Shown: positions 17,272 to 25,364, counted from the first letter of the stretch. The stretch is 64,000 nt of DNA from G958295935 sp965224235 (GCA_965224235.1 CBDCYP010000002.1:2139762-2203761), one strand, 5' to 3'. Translations and numbers: made by a program. The notes: generated by a model not told the origin, from the letters alone.

Positions 17272-18531
17272 ATGGGACCACTGGACGGAATCCGCATAGC
17301 CGACCTTTCGCAGGTCTGGTCGGGCCCGTATGCGACCCGTATCCTCGGTGATCTTGGCGCAGACGTGATCAAGGTAGAGGGACCGCATCGTCCCGATCCC
17401 GAGCGCGGGCCGATGGAGCCGTACGCAATAAGCGGGGGAGTCTATCCGGACGGGGACCCAGGGGACGAGCCGTACAACCGGTCCGGTCGATTCGTCGAAT
17501 ACAACCGCAATAAGCGTGATATCGCCATTGACCTGAAGACTCCCGAGGGAGTCGAAATCCTCAAGTCGATTGTGGCAGTTTCCGATGTCGTTATAGAGAA
17601 CTTCAGCGTCGGCGTGACGCAACGGCTGGGCATCGACTACGAGCAACTCAAGCGCGTTAAACCCGATGTGGTGATGATCTCGATGCCCGCGTTCGGAACG
17701 ACCGGTCCTGATAGTGGATACGTCGCATTCGGGCCGCAACAGGAGTGCCTCGTCGGATTGGCGGCGATCACTGGTTACGACCCCGAAATTCCGATGTCGA
17801 CGGGGGTGTTCTACCCCGACCCCACGGTGGCTCTGTATGCCGTTTCAGCGATCCTGACGGCTCTCTGGCATCGGGAAATGACCGGCGAGGGCCAACATAT
17901 CGAACTGGCTCAACGGGAAGCGGTCACATTTACACTGCCGGAACCGTTAATCGATCTGGCCGCGACTGGGGAAACTCCCAGTCCGAGCGCCAACAGCCAC
18001 CCCAGGTGGTCGCCGCACGGTTGCTTTCGTTGCAAGGGAACAGACAACTGGGTCGCCGTTTCGGTGACGAGCGATCGCGAGTGGAGGTCGTTGCTGACGT
18101 GTATAGGGCGCGCGGATCTGCTGGATGACGAATTATTCTCCTCTCCGGAAGCGCGCATCAGAAACCGTTGTGCAGCCGAAGAGGTCGTGGAGTCGTGGAC
18201 TGCTCTGCAAGAACCCGCCAACGCGATGAAAATTCTTCAAAGCGCGGGCGTACCCGCCGGGGCCGTCATGAGCACGGCCGAACTTCTCGACGATCCCCAA
18301 TATACGCAGCGCGGTTTTTTCGTCGATATCGACTACGCCGCGGGGGTCGGCAGTCACCCTTCCCTGGGTTTCCCATGGCAATTCTCGGACACCCCCGCGT
18401 CAGTACGCCGGCCTACACCCCGATTCGCAGAACACACCACAGAGGTGCTGCGGGAAATTGCCAACCTGGACGAAGATGAAATCGCCCTCTTGTTCGACAG
18501 TGGTATTGCAGGCGCTCCCCGAATCACGTAG
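17272..18531 (+). CDS. CaiB/BaiF CoA-transferase subunit with catalytic Asp
   Basis: A 419-residue class III CoA-transferase beginning MGPLDGIRIADLSQVWSGPYAT, with GADVIKVEGP, FVEYNRNKRDIAIDLKTPEG, ISMPAFGTTGPDSGY and TGEGQHIELAQREA. The catalytic Asp context is YPDPTVALYA (Asp near residue 183). It resembles the second half of the fused enzyme at 10354 throughout, including the GTDNWVAVSVTSDREW block. It is the last gene of the hydrolase, lyase and CoA-transferase operon, and probably pairs with the preceding Asp-less subunit. Donor and acceptor acids are unknown. Confidence 0.88.
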   Translation: MGPLDGIRIADLSQVWSGPYATRILGDLGADVIKVEGPHRPDPERGPMEPYAISGGVYPDGDPGDEPYNRSGRFVEYNRNKRDIAIDLKTPEGVEILKSIVAVSDVVIENFSVGVTQRLGIDYEQLKRVKPDVVMISMPAFGTTGPDSGYVAFGPQQECLVGLAAITGYDPEIPMSTGVFYPDPTVALYAVSAILTALWHREMTGEGQHIELAQREAVTFTLPEPLIDLAATGETPSPSANSHPRWSPHGCFRCKGTDNWVAVSVTSDREWRSLLTCIGRADLLDDELFSSPEARIRNRCAAEEVVESWTALQEPANAMKILQSAGVPAGAVMSTAELLDDPQYTQRGFFVDIDYAAGVGSHPSLGFPWQFSDTPASVRRPTPRFAEHTTEVLREIANLDEDEIALLFDSGIAGAPRIT

Positions 18532-18627
18532 ACAAGAGATTGAGTTATTTCCGAAAATCACGCGCCCATATTGCGTTGGTCGGGTATAGTTTCACTTACT
18601 GAAGGCACGACAAAAGCGAGATGCGTC

Positions 18628-18633
18628 AGGAGG
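18628..18633 (+). promoter_or_regulatory. Shine-Dalgarno AGGAGG deciding the DUF362 gene start
   Basis: A perfect AGGAGG, 5 bp before ATG 18639. It lies inside the longer frame that begins at ATG 18621, so 18639 is the better start. Confidence 0.7.
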
Positions 18634-18638
18634 CTTCG

Positions 18639-20111
18639 ATGGAACCGGCTGTTTACTTTATGGACGCCAGAAGCGATTCCGCAGATACGAGTTTGATCGC
18701 GAAGACGGTGACGGTTTTCAATGCCGCAGGGCTCGACAAGCTCATTTCACCCGGCGACGTGGTTGCGATCAAGGTGCACTGTGGTGAATGGAACAGCAGC
18801 GCATACCTGCGGCCCGTATACGCCAGAGCCATAGCCGACAGGGTCAAAGAGGTCGGGGGCCGGCCTTTTGTCTGCGACACTACAACGCTGACGTACGGTC
18901 CCTTTGCCAGCCGTGCCAACGAACTCGATCTGCTCGAAACGGCGGCCCGCAACGGATTCACGTCTGCGACCCTCGGATGCCCGTTTATCTGCGCAGACGG
19001 CTACATTGGCACCAGTGACTACCGGGTCGACATTCCGGAAGGCTACCTGCTCAAGGAAGCCTACGTGGCGCAGGCTATTGCAGCCGCTGACGTGCTTATC
19101 ACCCTGACCCACTTCAAGGGCCACGGGATGGGCGTGATCGGTGGGGCCATCAAGAACCTCGGAATCGGAGCGCAGTCGAAGCGCGGTAAGTTCAATGTGC
19201 ACATGGGCAGACACCCGCGGTACGGCATTGGCAACGTCGTTAACTTCAACCCCGATGCGTTCGCTGGCAAGGACAGGGATCCCGAATGGAACATAATTGA
19301 GGACTGCTGCCCGCACGGTCTGTTCAAGATCACGGATGACGAGAAGATCGCCTGGGACAAAGAAAACTGCATAGGGTGTCTCGGGTGCCTTGGCGTCATG
19401 AATCCCCGCGGTATTTTCGAGCCCTCGCAGGATCTTTTCGACGCTACGGACATCGCCATCGCGGATGCCGCCCTGGCGGTTACCAAGACCGTCCCAAAGG
19501 TCGGATTTATTAACCTGGCGATCGACGTATCACCGAAGTGCGACTGCGCCGGGTTCTCCGACGTGCCGATTGTTCCCCATCTGGGCGTATTTGCTAGCGC
19601 CGATCCGGTCGCAATCGACCAGGCGTGCGTCGACAAGGCCAGACACGCGCCGGGCATTCCGGGCTCACTGAGCGAGGAGATGGGAGTAGATGAACCCGGC
19701 GATCGAAAGTTCGATCTCGCCGGCGCGGCGATCGAGGGCCTCAGCGAACAGACGACTATTAACACCGGCGTGGTGATCGGTCTCGGTAGCCGCAATTACA
19801 CTATGGTCGACGTGAGTCCTGCCGGTAACGACAAGTTCCGCTTCCCGCTCGATCCACGCCCAACGAGGCTCCGTTATCAGAGGCTGTTCGAGAAGTTCCA
19901 GCCGTTCCCCGTGCACCGTTACGGCGGCCTTGGGTATGACCGTCTTGAAGAGGTCGATATGGACGCCGTCAAGCTGCACGATGGACCGAAGGTTTCGGCT
20001 GATTCCCACTCGCCGTATCACGGCGACGGAACACACATTCCGGTTGTAGAGCCGGTCAGTCGAGAAGCCTGGCACCCTGGTGAAGAGGTTGTGAGGCACT
20101 TGAACGATTAA
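18639..20111 (+). CDS. DUF362 domain protein with incomplete ferredoxin-like motif
   Basis: A 490-residue cytoplasmic protein. The DUF362 domain spans roughly residues 10-350, including ITLTHFKGHGMGVIGGAIKNLGIG, the family's most conserved block. Near residue 250 is CIGCLGCLGVMNPRGIF, a CxxCxxC motif like a 4Fe-4S site, but the fourth Cys position is Met; other Cys pairs (EDCCPHG and PKCDCAGF) might supply a ligand. The family is thought to bind iron-sulfur clusters, but no reaction is established. The C-terminal 120 residues (FRFPLDPRP onward) are an extra tail. Start set by AGGAGG 5 bp upstream. Confidence 0.8.
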   Translation: MEPAVYFMDARSDSADTSLIAKTVTVFNAAGLDKLISPGDVVAIKVHCGEWNSSAYLRPVYARAIADRVKEVGGRPFVCDTTTLTYGPFASRANELDLLETAARNGFTSATLGCPFICADGYIGTSDYRVDIPEGYLLKEAYVAQAIAAADVLITLTHFKGHGMGVIGGAIKNLGIGAQSKRGKFNVHMGRHPRYGIGNVVNFNPDAFAGKDRDPEWNIIEDCCPHGLFKITDDEKIAWDKENCIGCLGCLGVMNPRGIFEPSQDLFDATDIAIADAALAVTKTVPKVGFINLAIDVSPKCDCAGFSDVPIVPHLGVFASADPVAIDQACVDKARHAPGIPGSLSEEMGVDEPGDRKFDLAGAAIEGLSEQTTINTGVVIGLGSRNYTMVDVSPAGNDKFRFPLDPRPTRLRYQRLFEKFQPFPVHRYGGLGYDRLEEVDMDAVKLHDGPKVSADSHSPYHGDGTHIPVVEPVSREAWHPGEEVVRHLND

Positions 20112-20194
20112 CGAGCGGTCGAGGTCGGTGCTCCCTTACCGGGGGGCAATCCTCATTACTGGTCAGGAAGCGTCAGGGAGAATAGAAACTAGCC

Positions 20195-20485
20195 ATGTCA
20201 CGCGCTCAGGATTTTCTGGATGCGGCAGTAGTCAGCGCCAGAGCTGCCGCACAAACCCTTGATGACGGCGACGCAACGCGCCTGATCGGCGCAGCCGACA
20301 CGATGGAAAGCATGAGGGAGAGATTCTTCTTCAAGTCTCTGGCCGGCGTGCCGCTCGCAAACAAGGCGAAGAAGATGGCCGCCAATCTGGAGAACGCCGG
20401 GGGCCCGGAGGTAGTGGATGCCCTCGAGGGCATTGTTGCCGAGATGCTGGACAGGCTCGACCAACCGGGCGCCGTCCTGACTTGA
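20195..20485 (+). CDS. Small hypothetical protein, coupled to an epimerase gene
   Basis: A 96-residue, mostly helical and soluble protein (MSRAQDFLDAAVVSARAAAQTL ... AEMLDRLDQPGAVLT). I do not recognise a family. Its stop overlaps the TTG start of the following epimerase by 4 bp, so the two are translated together. The good coding pattern, this coupling and an 83-bp gap to the DUF362 gene argue that it is real. Confidence 0.6.
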   Translation: MSRAQDFLDAAVVSARAAAQTLDDGDATRLIGAADTMESMRERFFFKSLAGVPLANKAKKMAANLENAGGPEVVDALEGIVAEMLDRLDQPGAVLT

Positions 20486-21357
20486 ACCGTCCGATACTGG
20501 TCACAGGCGGCGCCGGCAGTATGGGCCGCCTGGTGATTCAGAAATTGCGAAACGCTGGCAAGCGAATTCGAGTGTTCGATCTGCCTTCCGCCGATTTCTC
20601 GCCGTTCGATTCGGATCCCGACATCGAAGTTGCGACGGGTGACATCACTTCGACTTCCGACGTGGCGGCAGCCGTTGAGGGGGTGGAAACGATGATCCAC
20701 CTCGCCGCTATCCTGCCGCCATTGTCTGAAAGCAACCCTGCGCTGACCAATCACGTCAACGTGGAGGGCACAAGGGTCCTGCACGACGGTGTGGCCCGAC
20801 TATCGCCAACTGCCAGAGTCGTGTTCAGCTCGTCCGTCAGCGTTTACGGACGTCCATCGCAGCCCGACCGCATCGTCTCGGCGGACGATCCCATGACGCC
20901 CGACGACCACTACGCCCACTCGAAGGCCGAGTCTGAGAGGCTTGTAGGGGAGTCGGACCTCGATTGGATAGCTTTGCGCATCAGCGGCGTGGCGGTACCG
21001 ATCTTCCAGGAACCACCGGCCGAGTGGCCGTTTCGACCCGAACAGCAGATCGAGTTTGTGCACCGCGACGACGCGGTCTCCGCATTGATCGCCGCAGCGA
21101 GCCCCGCTGTGGCGACAGGCCGGTCACACATCATCGGTGGCGGCCCATCCTGGCGAATGACCGGCGCTCGCTACGTCGAGGACTTTTACAGGCTGGTCGA
21201 GGTGGATCATCAGGAGGCGGTGTACCAACCCGGCCCGGGCCACTTTGCGTGGTACAATACCGCCGATAGCCAGAAACAACTGGCGTACCAGAATACCGCC
21301 TACAGCGAATACCTTGATCAAATGAGGGCGGACATTGAAGCCCTGATGGCCGGCTAG
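20482..21357 (+). CDS. NAD(P)-dependent epimerase/dehydratase (extended SDR)
   Basis: A 291-residue extended short-chain dehydrogenase-type protein. The N-terminal ILVTGGAGSMGRLV carries the GxxGxxG nucleotide-binding loop. DITSTSDVAAAVEGVETMIHLAA is the usual strand-4 region, SSSVSVYG gives the Ser, and YAHSKAESE gives the catalytic Tyr and Lys (YxxxK) near residue 140. Members epimerise, dehydrate or oxidise nucleotide sugars and related sugars. TTG start at 20482 overlaps the preceding small gene by 4 bp. No sugar-nucleotide pathway is seen around it, so the substrate is open. Confidence 0.85.
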   Translation: MNRPILVTGGAGSMGRLVIQKLRNAGKRIRVFDLPSADFSPFDSDPDIEVATGDITSTSDVAAAVEGVETMIHLAAILPPLSESNPALTNHVNVEGTRVLHDGVARLSPTARVVFSSSVSVYGRPSQPDRIVSADDPMTPDDHYAHSKAESERLVGESDLDWIALRISGVAVPIFQEPPAEWPFRPEQQIEFVHRDDAVSALIAAASPAVATGRSHIIGGGPSWRMTGARYVEDFYRLVEVDHQEAVYQPGPGHFAWYNTADSQKQLAYQNTAYSEYLDQMRADIEALMAG

Positions 21358-21592
21358 CTGGATAGCCGGCTGCCTGTGCCCTTGTCGCCTCGTCCCACAT
21401 CCCGGATTGCCGCTTCCGCGCCAGCCATGTGCGGGTAGACGCCGCGCCGCAAGCATCCCGCAAGTTGTACACCCTCAATGGCAGTCCAGCATTCCCGACG
21501 CTGGTCGAACAAGGGACATCCGGTTTGGGCGACCGGTCATCACCTCCACGCCACTTGTGTATTCGATCCCTTAAGCCGTTAATATTCATATT

Positions 21593-22297
21593 GTGAATGA
21601 GCGAAGACAAGACCCCCGATTCGACATGGTTCTCGAGCGCACCCGAGTTGTCCGTCCGCCGCGGCAGTCGCTTGATACGTGGGGTGTGACCACGGTCCGG
21701 TACCATCTCGTCACTGAGCCTGCTTTTCGGGATGTGAACCCTGCCCAGACCGTCGAAACGGTGGTCCGCGGGGGTGTGGTAAAGGCGGAACGGCCGCAGG
21801 TGGTGACTCCCTACTACCTGCTCAAGACCGAGTCGTTCAGCGCCGGGGCAAGGGAGTTTCTGGAGCGCCTCTCACAGTCCAGGGGACCCGATTCACCGGG
21901 CCTCCTCTATTCGTACAAGAACGAACCGGGCGGGATGGACATTGTGTCGGGCAGCGTCGACGAAGTAGCAGGGCGGATTTCCCGCGATCTGGACGCCAGG
22001 GAAAGCGGGCTGGAAGCTGTCATTATCGGCATCGACGAATTGTGGGACGTTTCGCTGATCAAGTTCATCTACGAATTGACCCATGACTCGGCTCGCAAGA
22101 ACGTGGCGCAAATGCGTTCTGCCGGCATGATGGACATGGCGGGCGGCGTGCCAACAGATGCCCGCCGTCGCGTCGAGCGAATGATCGAAGGCGCGAGGCA
22201 GGGCAGGATCGAACCAGCCGAGGCGCTGCGGGAACTTAAGCGATGGGACCTGTTCGATGAGTACCAGGACCGGTTCCTGAGCCTGTTTCGAACCTAG
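21593..22297 (+). CDS. Hypothetical protein, unknown function
   Basis: A 234-residue soluble protein starting with GTG. I do not recognise a domain. It has an N-terminal basic part (NERRQDPRFDMVLERTRVVRPPRQ), a central VTPYYLLKTESFSAGAREFLERL region, and a Glu/Arg-rich helical C-terminus (MIEGARQGRIEPAEALRELKRWDLFDEYQDRFL). There are no membrane segments or Cys clusters. Its stop codon TAG is part of the CTAG target duplication of the MITE that follows, so that insertion left the protein intact. It is preceded by a 235-bp gap and is probably transcribed alone. Confidence 0.55.
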   Translation: MNERRQDPRFDMVLERTRVVRPPRQSLDTWGVTTVRYHLVTEPAFRDVNPAQTVETVVRGGVVKAERPQVVTPYYLLKTESFSAGAREFLERLSQSRGPDSPGLLYSYKNEPGGMDIVSGSVDEVAGRISRDLDARESGLEAVIIGIDELWDVSLIKFIYELTHDSARKNVAQMRSAGMMDMAGGVPTDARRRVERMIEGARQGRIEPAEALRELKRWDLFDEYQDRFLSLFRT

Positions 22298-22611
22298 GGA
22301 TGGTCTGAACAAGCCCACTGGTTGCGCCTGAATCTGTTACAAAGACCCTTCGACAAGCTCAGGGCGAACGGATTGGAACACGTTGCTGATGCGCTTGGCA
22401 GAGCGGAGGTTCCCCCCTCCTGAATCCTCCCCCTGTGGGGGAGGAGGCCAGAACCCTTCGACAAGCTCAGAGCCTGTGATTTTATTGCGAAACCTGCGGT
22501 TTGTTAGTCTCAATTTAGCTTTGAAAGCAGTCTCAATAAGACGGCTACAGGGGAATTATTCACAGGCTCTCAGGGCGAACGGATTGGAACACGGAGTTGT
22601 TCAGAGGTTCC
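22298..22611. mobile_element. MITE copy 3 with internal duplication and nested MITE
   Basis: The same terminal sequences as the two copies in the dehydratase gene, flanked by CTAG at 22294-22297 and 22612-22615. It is longer because an internal segment (the CCTTCGACAAGCTCAGGG motif and neighbours) is repeated and because a different 98-bp element sits inside it at 22471-22568. Confidence 0.8.
22471..22568. mobile_element. Nested 98-bp MITE with IS1182-like ends, TSD CTCAG
   Basis: Ends read AGCCTGTGA and, inverted, TCACAGGCT, like the ends of the IS1182-family element at 60836. Direct CTCAG duplications lie at 22466-22470 and 22569-22573. CTCAG is the complement of CTGAG, the duplication around that IS. 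The interior has no coding capacity and is rather AT-rich. Confidence 0.75.
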
Positions 22612-22636
22612 CTAGTAGAAACGCTGGTTCCGCCCC

Positions 22637-23182
22637 TTATCCCGAGCGGGCGAGCAGTGTCCTTATCACCTGAGGCGCTGCCTGTATGGCCCGTTGATGC
22701 AGTTGCTCCTGTGTGAGGCTTCCTATCGGGTGCTCAACGACCGCGAACGGGTAGTCAGGCATGCCGCCCAGATTTGCCATGGCGCGGGCGCTGGTCTCAA
22801 ACGGCTCTGTGCAGATGGCCACGGCGGGTACGCCCCGCTTTTCGAGTTCGATGGAGTCGTGCAGACTGCACGATGAGCAGCTCCCTCAGTCCCCGTTCGC
22901 AGTGATCACGACGTCTACGGCGGCTGCGATCTCATCAAGCAGGTCCGGATCAGCCGGCCGGCTTGCGTTGCCTTTATTGACCCGATGCGCGGGCGCCAGC
23001 ACAAAGCTGTCCGTGAGGACCTCATGTATTGCTTCGAGTAGTTCCTCGGCGTTCAGCTTGTGGTTGGCCAGCAGGCCCACCGTCTTGCCGTTCAGATCCC
23101 GCGGTCTGTCTGCCATGCCCGGGGACACGACCGCAGGGACGAATGTCGGGTCCAGCACGCGTAAAGGTTCCTGGTTGGTCAT
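22637..23182 (-). CDS. UGSC-family selenoprotein (in-frame UGA read as Sec)
   Basis: Two reading-frame segments in the same frame are separated only by one TGA at 22886-22888, in the context ANGD-TGA-GSCSSC. Read through, this gives a 181-residue protein with selenocysteine at position 99 inside a U-G-S-C motif, the hallmark of the UGSC (seleno)protein family. Twelve bases after the UGA comes a perfect hairpin (TCGTGCA-GTC-TGCACGA, 22857-22873), as expected for a bacterial SECIS element. The part after the UGA (LHDSIELEKRGVPAVAICTEPF ...) is well conserved in style and useless without readthrough. The function is presumably a redox or selenol catalyst. It overlaps the preceding gene by 4 bp. 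Selenium genes are outside this window. Confidence 0.85.
22857..22873 (-). promoter_or_regulatory. Candidate bacterial SECIS hairpin
   Basis: A 7-bp perfect stem with a GUC loop on the mRNA, beginning 12 nt after the UGA codon. Position and a G/U apical loop fit SelB-dependent selenocysteine insertion; folding was judged by eye. Confidence 0.65.
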
Positions 23183-24258
23183 CGGGTAGTACCCCCTAAC
23201 TGTTGCTGTGCGTTCAATATCGTCGTGTTAATCGGTCTGGTAACCACTTTCGCATTGTGCCCATGCGACCACGTTGGGATCACCGCGCTCCATCCGCCGC
23301 CGTCTCCGCCTGCCACCGTCACAATCGCCGACTCCGGCCGTTCAAGGGCGCTGACTAGCGGGCCGTCCCCGCCATTGTCGGACATCGACGCGCGACGCGA
23401 CCAGTCCGAGACCGGGCGTTGCGTAACATCGTAAAGATACTCGCCAACGCGGGACTTGGTCCATCCGGCGTCTTTGATGTATGCCACATGCTCCGGGCAC
23501 AACACTATTAGCACTTCGCTCATCCTGGGAGCGGTGGCCCACAGGGCGTCTACGAATGCGTCGAGGATGCCCGCAGGCGTGTTCGCCTCGTGTTCGCCAA
23601 CCTGCATCGCGCTGAGGGCTGGTAACACCGTTACCGCGCTGTGTTCGGCCGGCACGCCCCTTTCGGCATGAATCGGCGTCCATGGAGACCGATCCGCCAA
23701 CTCGCCGAAGCACCACGTGTATTTGCCCGGATGGCCGAGAGTCGCCTTGTCGATCTCGCCCGACCGCGAGCCGAATAGATTGATCACTATGAGCCGGAGC
23801 GCCCGCCCGATCGTCGCGTTTGCCCGGTGTCCCGGTCCGAAGGCGGAAATGCCTGAATTGACTCCAAGCGCCATGGCCGCCGGTCCGCTGACCAGCGCCA
23901 GAATGCCTGCGCCCATGGTGCTGGCTGTAATGGCGTGTAAATTGAACTCTTCGGCGGTGATTGCCTCCACCGCCGCCGCGACCACCGGCATGTACTCAGG
24001 CCGGCAACCGGCCATTATCGAGTTGATCGCAACCTTTTCGGCGGTTGCGACTCCCCCCTTCACCGGCTCCGTACCAAGCACATGGCCGGGCACCATGTCC
24101 GCGGCTTGCAAAAACCTGTTGACCGCTTCCTCCGTCGGAGGCACAATCGGCAGCCCGTCACTCCACCCGCGCTCGTAAAACGCCTCGATGGCTTCGAACG
24201 CATCATTCATCTCAACAACACGTGAAGAAAGTCTCATTATCACTCGCAAACCAGCCAT
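23179..24258 (-). CDS. Conserved partner of the UGSC selenoprotein
   Basis: A 359-residue protein with a WSDGLPIVPPTEEAV motif near residue 33, followed by Gly/Ala-rich stretches (INSIMAGCRPEYMPVVAAAVEAI and ITASTMGAGILALVSGPAAMALGVNSG). There is no signal peptide, and the Ala-rich parts look like buried helices rather than membrane spans. The C-terminal VTVAGGDGGGWSAVIPTWSHG is Gly-rich and might contact a ligand. I know the SDGLPxxPPT signature as conserved near UGSC proteins but no enzymatic role. Its stop overlaps the selenoprotein start by 4 bp, strongly suggesting a common complex or pathway. Alternative starts exist at later Met codons. Confidence 0.7.
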   Translation of the reverse strand: MAGLRVIMRLSSRVVEMNDAFEAIEAFYERGWSDGLPIVPPTEEAVNRFLQAADMVPGHVLGTEPVKGGVATAEKVAINSIMAGCRPEYMPVVAAAVEAITAEEFNLHAITASTMGAGILALVSGPAAMALGVNSGISAFGPGHRANATIGRALRLIVINLFGSRSGEIDKATLGHPGKYTWCFGELADRSPWTPIHAERGVPAEHSAVTVLPALSAMQVGEHEANTPAGILDAFVDALWATAPRMSEVLIVLCPEHVAYIKDAGWTKSRVGEYLYDVTQRPVSDWSRRASMSDNGGDGPLVSALERPESAIVTVAGGDGGGWSAVIPTWSHGHNAKVVTRPINTTILNAQQQLGGTTR

Positions 24259-24473
24259 TGATGATTTCCCCGCCTCCCCGCCGCATCAACCGTCCATACA
24301 TTTTAAACCGTCGCGCCGCGTCGTACTCTAGCCACGGCTCGATAGGGATTCCCGTGTCTGGGGCCCCAAGGGTAGCGCGCGGGTCGACGCTTGCATCAGT
24401 TCCAGGCCGTCAGCGGGATAAATTTGCCTAATCGCCCGACTCCACCAATTACCCGCGTCGTCGGCCTCACCAC

Positions 24474-25334
24474 CTAAGTCGGCTGTATCTCTCGCTTCGG
24501 TATTTCGTACCAATGGATTTTGCCAGTGTCAACCTGCCGTTTTGCATCCGACAGGATATCAACACCGGCCACGGCGGCGTGTGCTTGTATTCCGGTGTAT
24601 TTGCGCAGATAGTCAGCGTTCCGAACTGCCCGCCTAACATCGTTGCCATCAATAGTGAAGGATACCTCGACCGCGATGTAACCTGGTTGGTTGTTAGCGT
24701 CTTGCGCTATCATCACCAAATCGGCTTTGGCGAAACTTTCTGCCTCGTTATCAGCGACCCCGTTGGATTTGGCGAGTTCAGCGAACCCTATAAGCGCTTC
24801 TTGACGTAATTCTGATATGAACTGGTAGCCCAGACGATGTGCGATCAGGCTGGCATTGCGTATAGTTTCGTTCCGAGCGTGGCCGCCTTTAACCAGGCTG
24901 ATATCATCCATGAGTCCGTCGAGTTTTTTGTTGGTGTCGTCGAGTCTTTTGTTATTGCCGTCAAGTCTCTTACTTGTGTTGTCCAGCCTTTTGTTGGTGT
25001 TGTCCAGCCTTATGTTGGTGTTGTCCAGCCTCTTGTTGGTGTTGTCCAACCTTTTATTAGTGTTGTCCAACCTTTTATTAGTGTCGTCCAACCTTTTGTT
25101 GGTGTCGTCCAACCGTTTATTAGTGTCGTCGAACCGTTTATTGGCGTTGTCGAGTTTTTTATTGGCGCCGTCGAGTCTGGTGTTCAGCTGTTGTTGCCCG
25201 TTGGCAAGAACCGTTACTCCATCGGCGAGCTCAGTCACAACGTCGACCAATCCCGCCAAAGAATCTATGATGTGCTGTTGGTTTTCCGCGAGACTTTCAA
25301 TCGTAGGCGGATCGTTGTTGGCTGGCGCCGTCAT
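24474..25334 (-). CDS. Heptad-repeat coiled-coil protein with nuclease-like C-terminus
   Basis: A 286-residue protein. Residues 55-140 are about twelve tandem heptads of the type DNTNKRL, a perfect register for a long coiled coil. After it comes a globular domain with HRLGYQFISELRQEALIGFA, then AESFAKADLVMIAQDANNQPGYIAVEVSFTID, resembling the Asp...Glu-x-Ser core of PD-(D/E)XK folds in DUF3782-like proteins, then RRAVRNADYLRKYTGIQAHAAVAG. This domain may bind or cut nucleic acid, but that is inference. The 21-bp DNA repeats can vary in number by slippage. It stands alone, with about 215 bp before the next minus-strand gene. Confidence 0.75.
   Translation of the reverse strand: MTAPANNDPPTIESLAENQQHIIDSLAGLVDVVTELADGVTVLANGQQQLNTRLDGANKKLDNANKRFDDTNKRLDDTNKRLDDTNKRLDNTNKRLDNTNKRLDNTNIRLDNTNKRLDNTSKRLDGNNKRLDDTNKKLDGLMDDISLVKGGHARNETIRNASLIAHRLGYQFISELRQEALIGFAELAKSNGVADNEAESFAKADLVMIAQDANNQPGYIAVEVSFTIDGNDVRRAVRNADYLRKYTGIQAHAAVAGVDILSDAKRQVDTGKIHWYEIPKREIQPT
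24914..25170 (-). repeat. Tandem 21-bp coding repeat (heptad units)
   Basis: About twelve head-to-tail 21-bp units encode the heptads. Neighbouring units differ by one or a few bases, so it is an expandable minisatellite within a gene. There are no spacers, so it is not a CRISPR. Confidence 0.8.
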
Positions 25335-25364
25335 AGTGGTATCTCCGAAAATGCAATTATACCG

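Noticed and set aside
22857..22873. Interpretation of the TGA before this hairpin as a simple nonsense mutation
   Set aside because: The conserved U-G-S-C context, coding pattern downstream and the hairpin position make selenocysteine more likely.
24914..25170. Regular 21-bp repeats that could suggest a CRISPR array
   Set aside because: Units are head-to-tail without spacers and encode in-frame heptads.
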